64,000 nt of DNA from Lysobacteraceae bacterium (GTDB lineage: Bacteria > Pseudomonadota > Gammaproteobacteria > Xanthomonadales > Xanthomonadaceae). The position numbers were made by a program, and so were the translations under genes. The notes beneath the pieces are model-generated. The model saw only the letters and a program-made list of their open reading frames with translations, did no database searches and had not been told where the DNA came from. Position 1 is the stretch's first letter, and each line of letters begins with the position of its first letter. The DNA lies in NCBI GenBank assembly GCA_004297225.1, contig SCUI01000010.1, positions 558,001 to 622,000 of the forward strand. The letters run 5' to 3'. Shown here piece by piece: positions 47,001-55,960 of the stretch.

Positions 47001-47486
47001 GTCACCTTCGGCTGGGTCCGCGGGCTGTGCGCGCACCTCCGGCGCGACCCGGCGCTTGGACTGGTCGGGCCGGTGACCAACAACATCGGCAACGAGGCGA
47101 AGCTCGACCTCCATTACCAGGACATCGTCGACATGCACCGGCTCGCCGGCGAGTACACCCGCGCGCATCCCGGCCAGTTGTTCCGGATGCCCACCGTGGC
47201 GTTCTTCTGCGCCGCGATGCCGCGCGCCGTGTATGCGGCGGTCGGCGGCCTGGACGAAGCCTTCGGCATCGGCTTCTTCGAGGACGACGACTACTGCCGG
47301 CGCGTGGCCGATGCCGGCTGGCATGTCGGCTGCGCCGACGACGTGTTCGTGCACCACCATCTGTCTGCGAGCTTCGACAAGCTCAAGACCGAGGCCAGGC
47401 AGGCGCTGTTCGAGAAGAACAAGGCGATCTACGAGGCCAAGTGGGGCCCCTGGGTGCCGCACGTCTACCGGAACGACCCCAGGTGA
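44073..47486 (+). CDS. Large fusion: sulfotransferase, coiled coil, GT-B and GT2 glycosyltransferases
   Basis: This 1137-residue protein has four parts. Residues 5-250 are a sulfotransferase (LGMHRSGTSAL at 8-18, WAVKDPRLSLF, LRHPLEVAKSL at about 132-142). Residues about 300-430 are a Gln/Glu/Ala-rich coiled coil ending in SRSWRLTRPLR. Residues about 515-870 are a GT-B transferase (FRIQRPQHLARALAGRGH, NPVKVYEYLAAGKPVV). Residues about 878-1137 are a GT2 (VSVVVLAYNNLAFTQNC, NNDTYVTFGW, GFFEDDDYCRR). It overlaps wzt (GTGA). Assembly and capping of the exported chain is the likely job; coiled-coil length control is inferred by analogy with WbdD. Confidence 0.85.
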   Translation: MSSGLLVLGMHRSGTSALARVLQLCGADIGSRILGESAGNEGGHWEDAFAVELHERLLASRGTRWDEALGLPADWHADAAAGQARRDIGAYLSGNRARHPLWAVKDPRLSLFADLWIDAARDEGQSLGAVLVLRHPLEVAKSLAARDGIAPARGLVLWLEYTLAAVAALERVPNTLLTYGQLLEDWRACVERIRQLPGGAHLRVDDAAARQVEAFLDGKLRHHAEDDLAGLPQVVREVWTELSGLAAGGGLPPGAVDRLAGRIAPVRELVHPLLGEMRVTQRKLWERVGRAEAPVATIPAELKALAERVELGRSDLVSAISDDLRHMQDVAAQALQAAAAREQEAALARQLAPRMQQLEAGLAQLSQVQEQLQQSTERCAEAHVELAALRAEAVEAARQLDASRSRVLQLEHEATALRADSQMLEQVKRSRSWRLTRPLRVAFRLLTGRGDHEFAVARQSLRTLVARTPLLPRRAKASLIARTLRGAPAGHPAQLPGAGMAALVALAPAQAGLADVFDWSVIDWHFRIQRPQHLARALAGRGHRVFYVSNNFVDAPEPGFRIEPLDDCGRLFQVNLHLSGAPSIYVGLPDDAQVAALQRSLGKLLGWTGTQASLSIVQHPYWSRLARVVPNARVVYDCMDHHGGFENNAPAVLEAERSLLADADLVTVTSSWLERELAPRARDVAVIRNAGEYEFFSQAPGKVFRDEQGRKVIGYFGAIAEWFDLDLVRRVAQENPGALVVLVGNDTVDARSRLAGLDNVRLVGERPYADLPYWLHGFDVALLPFRIIDLTIATNPVKVYEYLAAGKPVVAVDLPEMAQFDGLVHVARDADDFSAAVARVLAEGDTAQARAARQAFAAGQTWDHRARALDEAIAGIREPLVSVVVLAYNNLAFTQNCLFSIEQYSDYANLEVIVVDNASTDGSPEWLRQWAAEPSAAGHRRRLVLNGQNLGFAAGNNAGLAAAQGDYLVLLNNDTYVTFGWVRGLCAHLRRDPALGLVGPVTNNIGNEAKLDLHYQDIVDMHRLAGEYTRAHPGQLFRMPTVAFFCAAMPRAVYAAVGGLDEAFGIGFFEDDDYCRRVADAGWHVGCADDVFVHHHLSASFDKLKTEARQALFEKNKAIYEAKWGPWVPHVYRNDPR

Positions 47487-48967
47487 CGGGTGCCGTCCGC
47501 GGACCACGCGAACGCCAGTGGCCCGCGATCCTCCTGGCAACCATCGTCGCGTCCGCGGCGTTCGCCAACGTCGCCGCCTACATCGCGCATGCGGGCAACC
47601 CGCTGGTGATGTCCGACGCCTGGTACTTCATAGACGCCTTCCTGCGCAAGGCGGTGGAGCAGGGCGCCTCGGTCGCGGATTTCTTCGTCAAGCGCTCGGC
47701 CACGGACCACGCGCAGCCATTGATCAAGGCGTTGATGCTGGCGAACGCGGAGTGGTGGGGGCTCGATTTCGTCTACGAGGCCCTGGCGGGGCTCGCGTTC
47801 GCGCTCGCGACCTTCGTCGTGCTGGCCGCCACCACCTGGCGGGGCGCGCGGGAACGGCAACCGGCGTGGCTGCACGGCCTGCTCCTCGGCACCCTGGCCG
47901 CCTGCCTGGTCACGCTCAACAGCGGCATGGTCTTCAGCTGGTCGCTGGTGACGCTGACCTATCTCTGCTATTTCCTCGCGGCCTGCGCAGGCGCCTGCGC
48001 CTGGCGCGCGCTCGCCGGCGGCGGACGCGCCGCGCTGGCGGCGGTGTCGCTGGTCGTCGCGTTCACGATGGACGACGTCGGCCTCCTGATCGCGCTCGCC
48101 CTGGTGCTCTCGGTCGCCTTCGCCGCGGCCAGGCGCCGGGACTTCCGCGCGGCCTGGCCGGTGATCGCGATCATCGTGGCTAGCGAGCTGTGCTACCTCG
48201 TCGCCAGCCGCCTATGGCTGCATTCCGGAGCGGAGGCCGTGACCGGCGCGGTCGGTGCATCGGCGTTCGCGCGGGTCTGGGAACTGCGCGGCAGCGCCGT
48301 GGAGATCGCCCGCGTCGTGCTCGCCACCTCGCTCGCGCACGTGAACCAGATCGTCCACTACTTCCCGGACGACGTCCGCCGCGTGCAGTCGGTGCTGGCC
48401 GGCGTGGCGCTGCTCGCCCACGCCTGGTTCTGGTGGCGCGCCTGGCGCGTGCAATGGAACGCCGCCGTGTTCCACGCCGTGGCGCTGATGCTGCTGGCCT
48501 ACGGGATGGTCGCCGGCATCGTCCATGCCCGCGTGCCCGAGTTCGGCGTCGCCTACCTCAACGAGCCCCGCTACGTGGTGATGTACCTGCTCGGGGATGT
48601 CGCACTGGTGCTGATGCTGCTCGGCCACCCGCTGCGGATGGCCCACCGGGCGGCGCGTGTCGGCGAGGCCGTGGTGCTGGTTGTGCTGCTCGCGTTGCAG
48701 GTCGCGCTGACGCGCTATTCCTGGGACGAGGCGCGCTACCTGGGGATCTACTACCACCAGATGGCGCGGCAGATGCTGGTCCTGGGCGAGGGCGGCATGC
48801 CACCGAACTGCCTGCCGATCCTGTCCGCGTGCGGAATGCCGCCCGCGCAACGCGAAGCGGCATTCGAGTTCCTGCAGCGCCACCAGCTCAACCTCTACTC
48901 GCCGGCGTTCGTCGCCCGTTACCGGCTCGAGGCGGTGGTGCAGCCTGCGGCCGAACCAGCGAATTAG
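47483..48967 (+). CDS. Polytopic membrane protein, possible GT-C glycosyltransferase
   Basis: The 494-residue protein has about ten to twelve membrane segments. A soluble loop after the first helix carries acidic residues (MSDAWYFIDAF, KRSATDHAQPL), as GT-C transferases that use lipid-linked sugars often do. No named family is certain. It overlaps the large fusion gene by GTGA. A role adding a side sugar to the O-antigen in the periplasm fits the ArnC- and SMR-like genes that follow on the other strand. Confidence 0.6.
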   Translation: MTGAVRGPRERQWPAILLATIVASAAFANVAAYIAHAGNPLVMSDAWYFIDAFLRKAVEQGASVADFFVKRSATDHAQPLIKALMLANAEWWGLDFVYEALAGLAFALATFVVLAATTWRGARERQPAWLHGLLLGTLAACLVTLNSGMVFSWSLVTLTYLCYFLAACAGACAWRALAGGGRAALAAVSLVVAFTMDDVGLLIALALVLSVAFAAARRRDFRAAWPVIAIIVASELCYLVASRLWLHSGAEAVTGAVGASAFARVWELRGSAVEIARVVLATSLAHVNQIVHYFPDDVRRVQSVLAGVALLAHAWFWWRAWRVQWNAAVFHAVALMLLAYGMVAGIVHARVPEFGVAYLNEPRYVVMYLLGDVALVLMLLGHPLRMAHRAARVGEAVVLVVLLALQVALTRYSWDEARYLGIYYHQMARQMLVLGEGGMPPNCLPILSACGMPPAQREAAFEFLQRHQLNLYSPAFVARYRLEAVVQPAAEPAN

Positions 48968-48986
48968 GCGCAGGCGCGCCGCGGCC

Positions 48987-49400
48987 TCAGCAGTCGCGGC
49001 CTTCGATCACGATCGAGTGCAGCAGCTTGCCTTGCGGATCCTTGAGCTTGAAGGTCAGGCCCGGCTTGAGCCACGGACCGGTCTTCAGCGATCCGGACGG
49101 CGGCTGCTCGGCGAACGGTGCGTCCTTGCCCGCGTCGTCGACGACGAAGATGCCGACGCTCGTCACCGCCGGATCGGCGATGCGCCAGTACAGCGTGGTG
49201 GGCACGCCGGCGGCGACGTCGCAGGTGCGCACGACGGCGGGATCGGCGCAGAACGCACAGTTGGCAGTATCCACCGCGGGTGCCTCCGGCGCGGCCGCCG
49301 TCGTGCCGGTGGCGGCGGAGGCGGGCGCGGTGGCTTCCGCGGCAGGCCGATTGCAGGCTGCCAGCGCACACACGAGGAACAGGGCAACGGTGACGCGCAT
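48987..49400 (-). CDS. Small cysteine-containing lipoprotein
   Basis: The 137-residue protein has a lipoprotein signal (ALAAC, Cys16), an Ala/Thr linker, then a compact domain with CAFC, a further Cys about ten residues on and a C-terminal Cys (GRDC). The cysteines suggest disulfides in the envelope. No family is recognised. It lies downstream of the DegT gene on the same strand, 32 bases away. Confidence 0.65.
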   Translation of the reverse strand: MRVTVALFLVCALAACNRPAAEATAPASAATGTTAAAPEAPAVDTANCAFCADPAVVRTCDVAAGVPTTLYWRIADPAVTSVGIFVVDDAGKDAPFAEQPPSGSLKTGPWLKPGLTFKLKDPQGKLLHSIVIEGRDC

Positions 49401-49432
49401 GGGACCTCCGGGACAGGAATGGGATGGCGGGA

Positions 49433-50563
49433 TCATGCCGCAAGCGCGCGGTCGGCGGCGGCCAGGACTTCGTCCATGTGCGCCTCGAGGCCGACCCACA
49501 GCGGCATGCGGACCAGGCGCGCGCTGAGGTCGTCGGTGACCGGCAATTCGCCCGCCGCGCGGCCCAGGCGCAGGCCGGCCGGCGAGGAATGCAGCGGGAT
49601 GTAATGGAACACGGCGCCCACGCCCTGCTCCTTCATGCGCTGGATGAACGCCGTGCGGGCTTCCAGGCTGGGCAGCAGCAGATAGTACATGTGGCCGTTG
49701 TGGATGCAGTGCGAGGGCACCACCGGGCGGCGCACGCGACCCGCCGCTTCGTGCGCGGCTGCCCAGGCGTGGTACCGGTCCCAGAGCTCGAGCCGCCTGG
49801 CGGTGATCGCCTCGCCCTGTTCCGCCTGCGCGGCAAGGAAGGCGGCGACCAGCTCGCTGGGCAGGAACGACGAGCCGATGTCCACCCAGGTGTATTTGTC
49901 CACCTGGCCGCGGAAGAAACGGCTGCGGTCGGTGCCCTTCTCGCGGATGATTTCCGCGCGCTCGGCGAGGTCGCCCTCGCGCGCCAGCAGCGCGCCGCCT
50001 TCGCCGGAGATGATGTTCTTGGTCTCGTGGAAGCTGAGCGCGCCGAGGTCGCCGATCGCGCCGAGCGGCCTGCCGTTGTAGGTGGAGAAGATCCCCTGCG
50101 CGGCGTCCTCGACGACCTTCAGCCCGTGCCGCGCGGCGATCGCCAGGATCGCATCCATCTCGCAGGCGACGCCCGCGTAGTGCACCACGCAGATCGCCTT
50201 CGTGCGCGGCGTGATCGCGGCCTCGACCAGGCGTTCATCGATGTTGAGCGTGTCCTCGCGGATGTCCACGAACACCGGCCTGGCGCCGCGCAACACGAAC
50301 GCATTGGCGGTCGAGACGAAGGTGTAGGACGGCATGATCACTTCGTCGCCGGGCCCCAGGTCCAGCAGGATCGCCGCCATCTCCAGCGCGGCCGTGCACG
50401 AGTGCGTGAGCAGCGCCTTGCTGGCGCCGGTGGTGGCTTCCAGCCACTGGTGGCAGCGCTTGGTGTAAGGGCCGTCGCCGGACAGGTGGCCACGGCGATG
50501 GGCGTCGGCGATGTAGTCGAGTTCGCGGCCCGTCATGAACGGCCGGTTGAAGGGTATGGTCAT
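49433..50563 (-). CDS. DegT/DnrJ/EryC1 sugar aminotransferase
   Basis: The 376-residue PLP enzyme has PFMTGRELDYIADAHRRGHL, the aldolase-like core LTHSCTAALEMAAILL, the PLP-phosphate region DAAQGIFSTYNGRPLG and the PLP Lys in SFHETKNIISGEGGAL. It is closest in pattern to WecE/RffA, which makes dTDP-4-amino-4,6-dideoxygalactose, and to ArnB. It should provide a 4-amino sugar for the surface glycan. Confidence 0.9.
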   Translation of the reverse strand: MTIPFNRPFMTGRELDYIADAHRRGHLSGDGPYTKRCHQWLEATTGASKALLTHSCTAALEMAAILLDLGPGDEVIMPSYTFVSTANAFVLRGARPVFVDIREDTLNIDERLVEAAITPRTKAICVVHYAGVACEMDAILAIAARHGLKVVEDAAQGIFSTYNGRPLGAIGDLGALSFHETKNIISGEGGALLAREGDLAERAEIIREKGTDRSRFFRGQVDKYTWVDIGSSFLPSELVAAFLAAQAEQGEAITARRLELWDRYHAWAAAHEAAGRVRRPVVPSHCIHNGHMYYLLLPSLEARTAFIQRMKEQGVGAVFHYIPLHSSPAGLRLGRAAGELPVTDDLSARLVRMPLWVGLEAHMDEVLAAADRALAA

Positions 50564-50571
50564 CGGCGCGG

Positions 50572-50952
50572 TCACGGAGCGGGTGGGGTGGGCGCAAGCG
50601 CCATGACCGTTACCCCGGCGACGATCAGCAGCGTCCCGGCCAGCTTGGCGAGCGACACGTGCTCGCCCAGGATCAATGCCGAGAACGCGAAGATCAGCAG
50701 GAAGCTGGTCGCCGTGAACGGATAGGCGACGCTGAGCGGGAGCTTGCTCAGCGCGAGCATCCAGCACAACGACGCGGCGAACGCCGCGGCCAGGCCGCTC
50801 AGCACCCACGGGTTGGCCAGGGTATGCAGCAGGAAGCCGGCCTTGCCGGCCAGGCCAGGCGGCACTGCGCCGGCGAGTCCCACCTGCCATTTCAGGATCA
50901 GCTGCCCATATACCGTGAGCAGGACCGTGAGTGCGATGAAGAAATAGCCCAT
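50572..50952 (-). CDS. SMR/EamA-type four-helix membrane protein (possible sugar-lipid flippase subunit)
   Basis: The 126-residue protein has four membrane helices, starting MGYFFIALTVLLTVYGQLILKWQV with the GQ-L-K pattern shared by small multidrug resistance proteins and the ArnE/ArnF flippase. In this operon, between a DegT aminotransferase and an ArnC-like GT2, a flippase for an undecaprenyl-phosphate sugar is the best guess. Confidence 0.7.
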   Translation of the reverse strand: MGYFFIALTVLLTVYGQLILKWQVGLAGAVPPGLAGKAGFLLHTLANPWVLSGLAAAFAASLCWMLALSKLPLSVAYPFTATSFLLIFAFSALILGEHVSLAKLAGTLLIVAGVTVMALAPTPPAP

Positions 50953-50961
50953 GTCCCGTCC

Positions 50962-52095
50962 TCAGCGCTTGAGCAGGTCGTTGTAGGCGAGCAGGCACAA
51001 CCGCCCCTCGTCGTCGTGGAGCGTAGCCACTGCCGTCATGTGGCCGCGCAGCGTGGTCGACCCCGGGAACCGGACGCGCAGCACGTGCCCGCGGTCGGGG
51101 TACACCGGCGCCAGGAACGCGAGTTCCGAGCGCAGGAAAAGCGTGCCAAGGCCCGGCACCCGGGTGCCGAAGACGCGCGACAACTCGCTGCCGGCAAGCA
51201 TGCCGTGCGAGATGCGCGAGGCGAACCCCGCCTCGCGCGCGGCCTCGTCGTCGAGGTGGACGCTGTTGGTGTCGCCGGTGGCGGTGGCGAACGCGCGCAC
51301 CTGCTCGCTGGTGAACACTACCGTCTCCTCGATCGCAGGCTCGCCGGCGGACAGCAGCGCGTTGACGTGCCAGGTGTCGTAGGCCTGGACCAGGTTGAAG
51401 CCTTCGCGGCTCCAGACCTTCTGCACGGCGAGGTTCCACACCTGCGTGGAGACTTTCATGCGGCGGTAGCCCAGCGCACGGAACCTGGCCTGCGTGTAGC
51501 GGATCAGGTCGCCGTACAGGCCGCCGCCGGCGTGTTCCGGGTGCACGCCGTACAGCACGCCCTCGCAGTTTGCGGAGGCATGGTCGTGGCTGCAGCAGGC
51601 GAAGGCGACGATCTCGCCATCGCGACGCGCGACCCAGGTCGTGCGGTCGCTGCCGCCGCGAAGGTAACCGGCGGCCCATTCCGCGTAACCCGCCAGGATC
51701 GCCTCGCGATCGAGGATCGGGTTGGCGTGGTAGTGGCTCCTGTAGTCGGCGAAGGTCGTGGCGACCAGCGCCTGCAGCTCCAACGCGTCTCCCGCCGCCG
51801 CCTCGCTGAATTCGAGGTCGTCGTTGCGCAGCGGCTTCGGCTCATGGCGGTCGAGCGCGACGTCGTAATACACGAGCGTGTCCGCATGCAGCGGATGCAG
51901 GCCATAGCGGCCCAGCTGTGCGATCGCGGCGCCCTGGCCGGCGTCGGTGCGCACGATCGCCACGTCCACGGCGCTGCCCGCCAGTTCGAGGAACAGCTCC
52001 CTGGCGTCGACGGTTTGCAGCGTGCCGCGGAACACCCGCAGGCCGAAGCGGCTCGAGTCCGGACCCGATTCCGCCAGCAGGCCGGCGGCCGTCAT
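50962..52095 (-). CDS. GNAT acetyltransferase fused to a MaoC-type hydratase
   Basis: Residues about 80-235 are a GNAT acyltransferase, WecD-like around ADYRSHYHANPILD, with the acyl-CoA loop HPEHAGGGLYGDLI. Residues about 245-377 are a MaoC hot-dog domain with FATATGDTNSVHLDD, holding the catalytic Asp and His of R-specific enoyl-CoA hydratases, and ISHGMLAGSELSRV. The combination could hydrate an enoyl-CoA and pass the hydroxyacyl group to the amino sugar made by the DegT enzyme. The fusion is unusual; the substrate is inferred. Confidence 0.8.
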   Translation of the reverse strand: MTAAGLLAESGPDSSRFGLRVFRGTLQTVDARELFLELAGSAVDVAIVRTDAGQGAAIAQLGRYGLHPLHADTLVYYDVALDRHEPKPLRNDDLEFSEAAAGDALELQALVATTFADYRSHYHANPILDREAILAGYAEWAAGYLRGGSDRTTWVARRDGEIVAFACCSHDHASANCEGVLYGVHPEHAGGGLYGDLIRYTQARFRALGYRRMKVSTQVWNLAVQKVWSREGFNLVQAYDTWHVNALLSAGEPAIEETVVFTSEQVRAFATATGDTNSVHLDDEAAREAGFASRISHGMLAGSELSRVFGTRVPGLGTLFLRSELAFLAPVYPDRGHVLRVRFPGSTTLRGHMTAVATLHDDEGRLCLLAYNDLLKR

Positions 52096-53066
52096 CGCGG
52101 CGCCCCGGGGAAATTGGCGTATTCGCTGACCACGTAGTACGGCCGTCCCTTGGCGTCGTTGAACAACCGGCCCAGGTACAGGCCGGTGATGCCGACGCAC
52201 AGGATCATGACGCCGCCCAGCAGCCAGATCGACGCGACGATGCTGGTGTAGCCCGCCACCGCGATGTCGCCGACGCTGTAGCGGTACACGCTGAGCAACA
52301 CGATGAGGAAGGCCAGGGCGGAGAACGCCAGCCCCACCTTGACCACCATCCGCAGCGGCTTGTCCGAATACGACAGCACGATGTTGAGCGCAAGGCGCAG
52401 CAGCTTGCCCAGGTTGTAGCCGCTGCGACCCTCGCCGCGCGGCGCATGCTCCACCGGAACCAGGCGCGTGGGCAGCCCGGTCCACTTCACCATCAGCGGG
52501 AAGCATCGGTCCGCCTCCGGCATCGCATTGACCACGTCGATGACCTTGCGGCTGAACACGCCGAAATTCGCGGTGCTGTGGTCCTGGCGCACGTCGGTGA
52601 GGTAGCCGAGCAGCTTGAAGAAGGCGAACGAGGTGAAGCGCTTGAGCGGTGGGTCCTTCCGCTCGGCGCGCTGGGCCAGGACGATGTCGCTGCCATCCCT
52701 GGCGGCGGCCACGAGTCGCGGCAGTTCCTCCGGCAGGTCCTGCAGGTCGCAGTCCATGACCGCCACCAGTTCGCCGCGCGCGTGTTCGATACCGGCGGAA
52801 ATGGCGTAGTGCTGGCCGAAGTTGCGCGACAGCCGCAGGCCGCGGACTTCGGGATGGATCCGCGACAGCTCCAGGATCCGCTCCCACGAGCCGTCGGGGC
52901 TGCCGTCGTTGACGAGCAGGATCTCGAGGGCCATGCCGGTGGTCGCCACGGCCGCCTTGACCCGCTCCACCAGGTGTTCCAGGCAGTGCTCGCAACCGTA
53001 GACCGGCGAGACTACCGACAACATCCCGGCAACCGGTTCGACGCGCGGGTGGGGAGCGGGTGTCAT
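52092..53066 (-). CDS. Undecaprenyl-phosphate sugar glycosyltransferase (GT2, ArnC/GtrB/DPM1-like)
   Basis: The 324-residue protein has a GT2 domain with [28 protein letters not shown], and DxD in [12 protein letters not shown], then two C-terminal membrane helices (about 235-300), the layout of enzymes that charge undecaprenyl phosphate with a sugar. It overlaps both neighbours by ATGA. With the SMR-type and GT-C-like proteins it makes a complete Gtr/Arn-type decoration set. Confidence 0.88.
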   Translation of the reverse strand: MTPAPHPRVEPVAGMLSVVSPVYGCEHCLEHLVERVKAAVATTGMALEILLVNDGSPDGSWERILELSRIHPEVRGLRLSRNFGQHYAISAGIEHARGELVAVMDCDLQDLPEELPRLVAAARDGSDIVLAQRAERKDPPLKRFTSFAFFKLLGYLTDVRQDHSTANFGVFSRKVIDVVNAMPEADRCFPLMVKWTGLPTRLVPVEHAPRGEGRSGYNLGKLLRLALNIVLSYSDKPLRMVVKVGLAFSALAFLIVLLSVYRYSVGDIAVAGYTSIVASIWLLGGVMILCVGITGLYLGRLFNDAKGRPYYVVSEYANFPGAPR

Positions 53067-54178
53067 CGGCAGGTGTGCTCGCGGATCCTTTCGGCGATGC
53101 GTGTCGCGGCGCGGCCGTCGCCGTAGGGATTGTGGGCCCTGGCCATCGACTGGTGGAAGCCTTCGTCGTCGAGCAGGCGCCCGGCGTCGCGCAGGATGGC
53201 GCCGGCATCGGTCCCGACCAGGCGTACCGTCCCGGCTTCCACCGCCTCCGGCCGTTCGGTGGTCGCGCGCATCACCAGCACCGGCTTGCCCAGGGACGGC
53301 GCTTCCTCCTGTACCCCGCCCGAGTCGGTGAGGATGAAATGCGAGCGCATCATCAGGTAGACGAAGGGCAGGTAGTCCTGCGGCGGCAGCAGGTGGACGC
53401 CGGGCAAGCCGCCGAGGATCCGGTGGACCGGCTCCTGCACGTTGGGGTTGAGGTGGACGGGGTAGACCACCTGGACATCCCCGCGTGCCGCCAGGTCGCG
53501 CAGCGCGGAGCAGATCTGGTCGAAGCCGTCGCCGAAATTCTCGCGACGGTGCCCGGTCACCAGGACCGTGCGCTTGCCCGGATCGAGGAACGGGAACCTG
53601 CCTTCCAGTTCGCCGCGCAGCGCGGCGTCGCCTTCGATGCGCCCGGCGACCTCGAGCAGGGCGTCGATCACCGTGTTGCCGGTGACGTGGATCGCGCCGG
53701 GGGCGACGCCTTCGGCCAGCAGGTTGTCGCGCGCGCGCCCGGTGGGGGCGAAGTGCAGGGCCGCGAGTGGCGCCACCAGCCTCCGGTTGGCCTCCTCGGG
53801 CCACGGCGCGTAAAGGTTGCCGGTGCGCAGGCCGGCTTCGACGTGCCCGACCGGCACCCGGGCGTAGTACGCAGCCAGCGCGGTGGCGAGGGTGGTGCTG
53901 GTGTCGCCGTGCACGAGCACCAGGTCCGGACGGCGCCGTGCGATCACGCCGCTCATGCCGGAGAGGATGCGGCCGAACAGGTCGGGAAGCGCCTGTCCCG
54001 GGGCCATCAGGTCGAGGTCCTCGTCGGGCGCGATGCCGAACAACCGCAGCACCTGGTCCAGCATCTGCCGGTGCTGCGCGGTCACCGCGACCTGCACTTC
54101 GATCCCGGGCGTGACCGCCAGCGCGCCCACCACCGGGGCCATCTTGATCGCTTCCGGGCGGGTCCCAATGGCAACCAT
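53063..54178 (-). CDS. wecB: UDP-N-acetylglucosamine 2-epimerase
   Basis: WecB epimerises UDP-GlcNAc to UDP-ManNAc. The 371-residue protein has [51 protein letters not shown] and [20 protein letters not shown]. No WecC dehydrogenase is next to it, so ManNAc itself may be used. ATG 54178 is preferred; a GTG at 54181 is also possible. Confidence 0.95.
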   Translation of the reverse strand: MVAIGTRPEAIKMAPVVGALAVTPGIEVQVAVTAQHRQMLDQVLRLFGIAPDEDLDLMAPGQALPDLFGRILSGMSGVIARRRPDLVLVHGDTSTTLATALAAYYARVPVGHVEAGLRTGNLYAPWPEEANRRLVAPLAALHFAPTGRARDNLLAEGVAPGAIHVTGNTVIDALLEVAGRIEGDAALRGELEGRFPFLDPGKRTVLVTGHRRENFGDGFDQICSALRDLAARGDVQVVYPVHLNPNVQEPVHRILGGLPGVHLLPPQDYLPFVYLMMRSHFILTDSGGVQEEAPSLGKPVLVMRATTERPEAVEAGTVRLVGTDAGAILRDAGRLLDDEGFHQSMARAHNPYGDGRAATRIAERIREHTCR

Positions 54179-54192
54179 CACCCGAGCTTGGG

Positions 54193-55131
54193 TCAAAGGG
54201 CTCGCTCCAGTTCCGGCAGGATCGCGAACAGGTCGCCGACCAGGCCGATGTCCGCGATTTCGAAGATCGGCGCGTCGGCGTCCTTGTTGATCGCGACGAT
54301 CGTTCCTGCGTCCTTGATCCCGGTCAGGTGCTGGATCGCGCCGCTGATGCCGATCGCCATGTACAGGTCCGGCGCGATGATCTTGCCGGTCTGGCCCACC
54401 TGCAGCTCGTTCGGCACGTAACCGGCGTCGACCGCGGCGCGCGACGCGCCGACCGCGGCGCCGAGCTTGTCGGCCAGCTGGTAGATGATCGCGAAGTTCT
54501 CCTTCGAGCCGACGCCGCGACCGCCGGAGACCACGCGCTTCGCGCTCTGCAGGTCGGGTCGGTCGGTCTTGCCGGCGGCCAGCCCGACGAAGGTCGTGTG
54601 CGTCGGCAGCGCCGCGTCGACCGCGGTCGCTTCGACCGTGGCGCCACCGTCGCGCGCCGCTTCCGGCCACGACGCGGTGCGCACGGTGGCGACGACCGCC
54701 TGGCCCGCGGGCGCCTCGACGGTGACGATCGCGTTGCCGGCGTAGATCGGGCGCTTGAAGGTGCGCTCGCCCTCGACCGCCATCAGGTCCGAGACCTGCG
54801 GCACGCCGAGCAGCGCGGCCACGCAGGGCATCAGGTCCTTGCCGAAGGTGGTGGACGGGCCGAAGACGTGGCTGTAGCCGGCGGCGAGTGCCGCCACCTG
54901 CGGGGCGAGCACCTGGGCGATCGCGTGCGCATTGGCGGGGTTGGAGACCGCGAGCACGCGCGACACGCCGGACAGCTTCGCGGCTTCGGCGGCGACCGCG
55001 GCGGCGTCGTCCGCGAGGACGAGGACGTCGACCGCTTCGGGCGACAGCGCCCGCGCGGCGGACACGCACTTGGCGGTGGCGGCGTTGAGCTTGCCGTCGA
55101 GGTGTTCGGCGACGACGAGGACCTTGGACAT
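54193..55131 (-). CDS. etfA: Electron transfer flavoprotein alpha subunit
   Basis: EtfA binds FAD and, with EtfB, passes electrons from acyl-CoA dehydrogenases to the quinone pool. The 312-residue protein has the N-terminal [17 protein letters not shown] and the C-terminal FAD segments [36 protein letters not shown] and [17 protein letters not shown]. etfA is the right border of the xanthomonad O-antigen locus. Confidence 0.97.
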   Translation of the reverse strand: MSKVLVVAEHLDGKLNAATAKCVSAARALSPEAVDVLVLADDAAAVAAEAAKLSGVSRVLAVSNPANAHAIAQVLAPQVAALAAGYSHVFGPSTTFGKDLMPCVAALLGVPQVSDLMAVEGERTFKRPIYAGNAIVTVEAPAGQAVVATVRTASWPEAARDGGATVEATAVDAALPTHTTFVGLAAGKTDRPDLQSAKRVVSGGRGVGSKENFAIIYQLADKLGAAVGASRAAVDAGYVPNELQVGQTGKIIAPDLYMAIGISGAIQHLTGIKDAGTIVAINKDADAPIFEIADIGLVGDLFAILPELERAL

Positions 55132-55883
55132 CAGAGCAACCCCTTCTGCTTCAGCGCGGCCACCAGTTCGGCCGCATCCTTGACCATCACCCCGCGGCTG
55201 CGCTTCGCCGGCGGCGCGTAGTGCGTGGCCTTGAGGCCCTCGCCGGCCTCGACGCCCAGGTCGGCGAACGGGATCGACTCCAGCGGTTTGGACTTGGCCT
55301 TCATGATGTCCGGCAGCTTGATGAAACGCGGCTCGTTGAGGCGCAGGTCGGTGGTGACCACGGCCGGCAGCTCGACCTCGAGCGTCTCCAGCCCGGCGTC
55401 GACCTCACGGGTCACCGTGGCCTTGCCGGCGCCGGCCTCGAGCTTCGAGGCGAAGGTCGCCTGCGGCCGGCCCCACAGCGTGGCCAGCATCTGCCCGGTC
55501 TGGTTGGCGTCGTCGTCGATCGCCTGCTTGCCGAGGATCACCAGGTCCGGCTGCTCCTTTTCGACCAGCTTCAGCAGGGCGCGCGCGGCGGCGAGCGGCT
55601 GGATGTCCTGGCCGGTTTCGGTGACCACGTGGATGGCGCGGTTGGCGCCCATCGCCAGGCCGTTGCGCAGGTGCGCCTGGGCGTCCGCCGGGGCGATGGT
55701 GGCGACCACGACCTCGCTGGCGACGCCCTTGTCGCGCAGGCGCAACGCCTCTTCCAGGGCGATCTCGTCGAACGGGTTGGCCGACAGCTTGACACCGTCG
55801 GTGACCACGCCGGAGCCGTCCGGCCTGACCTGGATGCGGACGTTGAAGTCCACCACGCGCTTGTAGCCGACCAGGATCTTCAC
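55131..55883 (-). CDS. etfB: Electron transfer flavoprotein beta subunit
   Basis: The 250-residue partner of EtfA has [47 protein letters not shown] and [11 protein letters not shown]. Its stop and the etfA start overlap (TGATG). It diverges from the SLC13 gene across 77 bases. Confidence 0.97.
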   Translation of the reverse strand: MKILVGYKRVVDFNVRIQVRPDGSGVVTDGVKLSANPFDEIALEEALRLRDKGVASEVVVATIAPADAQAHLRNGLAMGANRAIHVVTETGQDIQPLAAARALLKLVEKEQPDLVILGKQAIDDDANQTGQMLATLWGRPQATFASKLEAGAGKATVTREVDAGLETLEVELPAVVTTDLRLNEPRFIKLPDIMKAKSKPLESIPFADLGVEAGEGLKATHYAPPAKRSRGVMVKDAAELVAALKQKGLL

Positions 55884-55960
55884 TTGCAGGGGTTCCTCGT
55901 GTTGCCGCGGGGGCGCACGGCCGATCCGCTAAACTGGGCATTCTAGCGCGCAGGGGTGCG

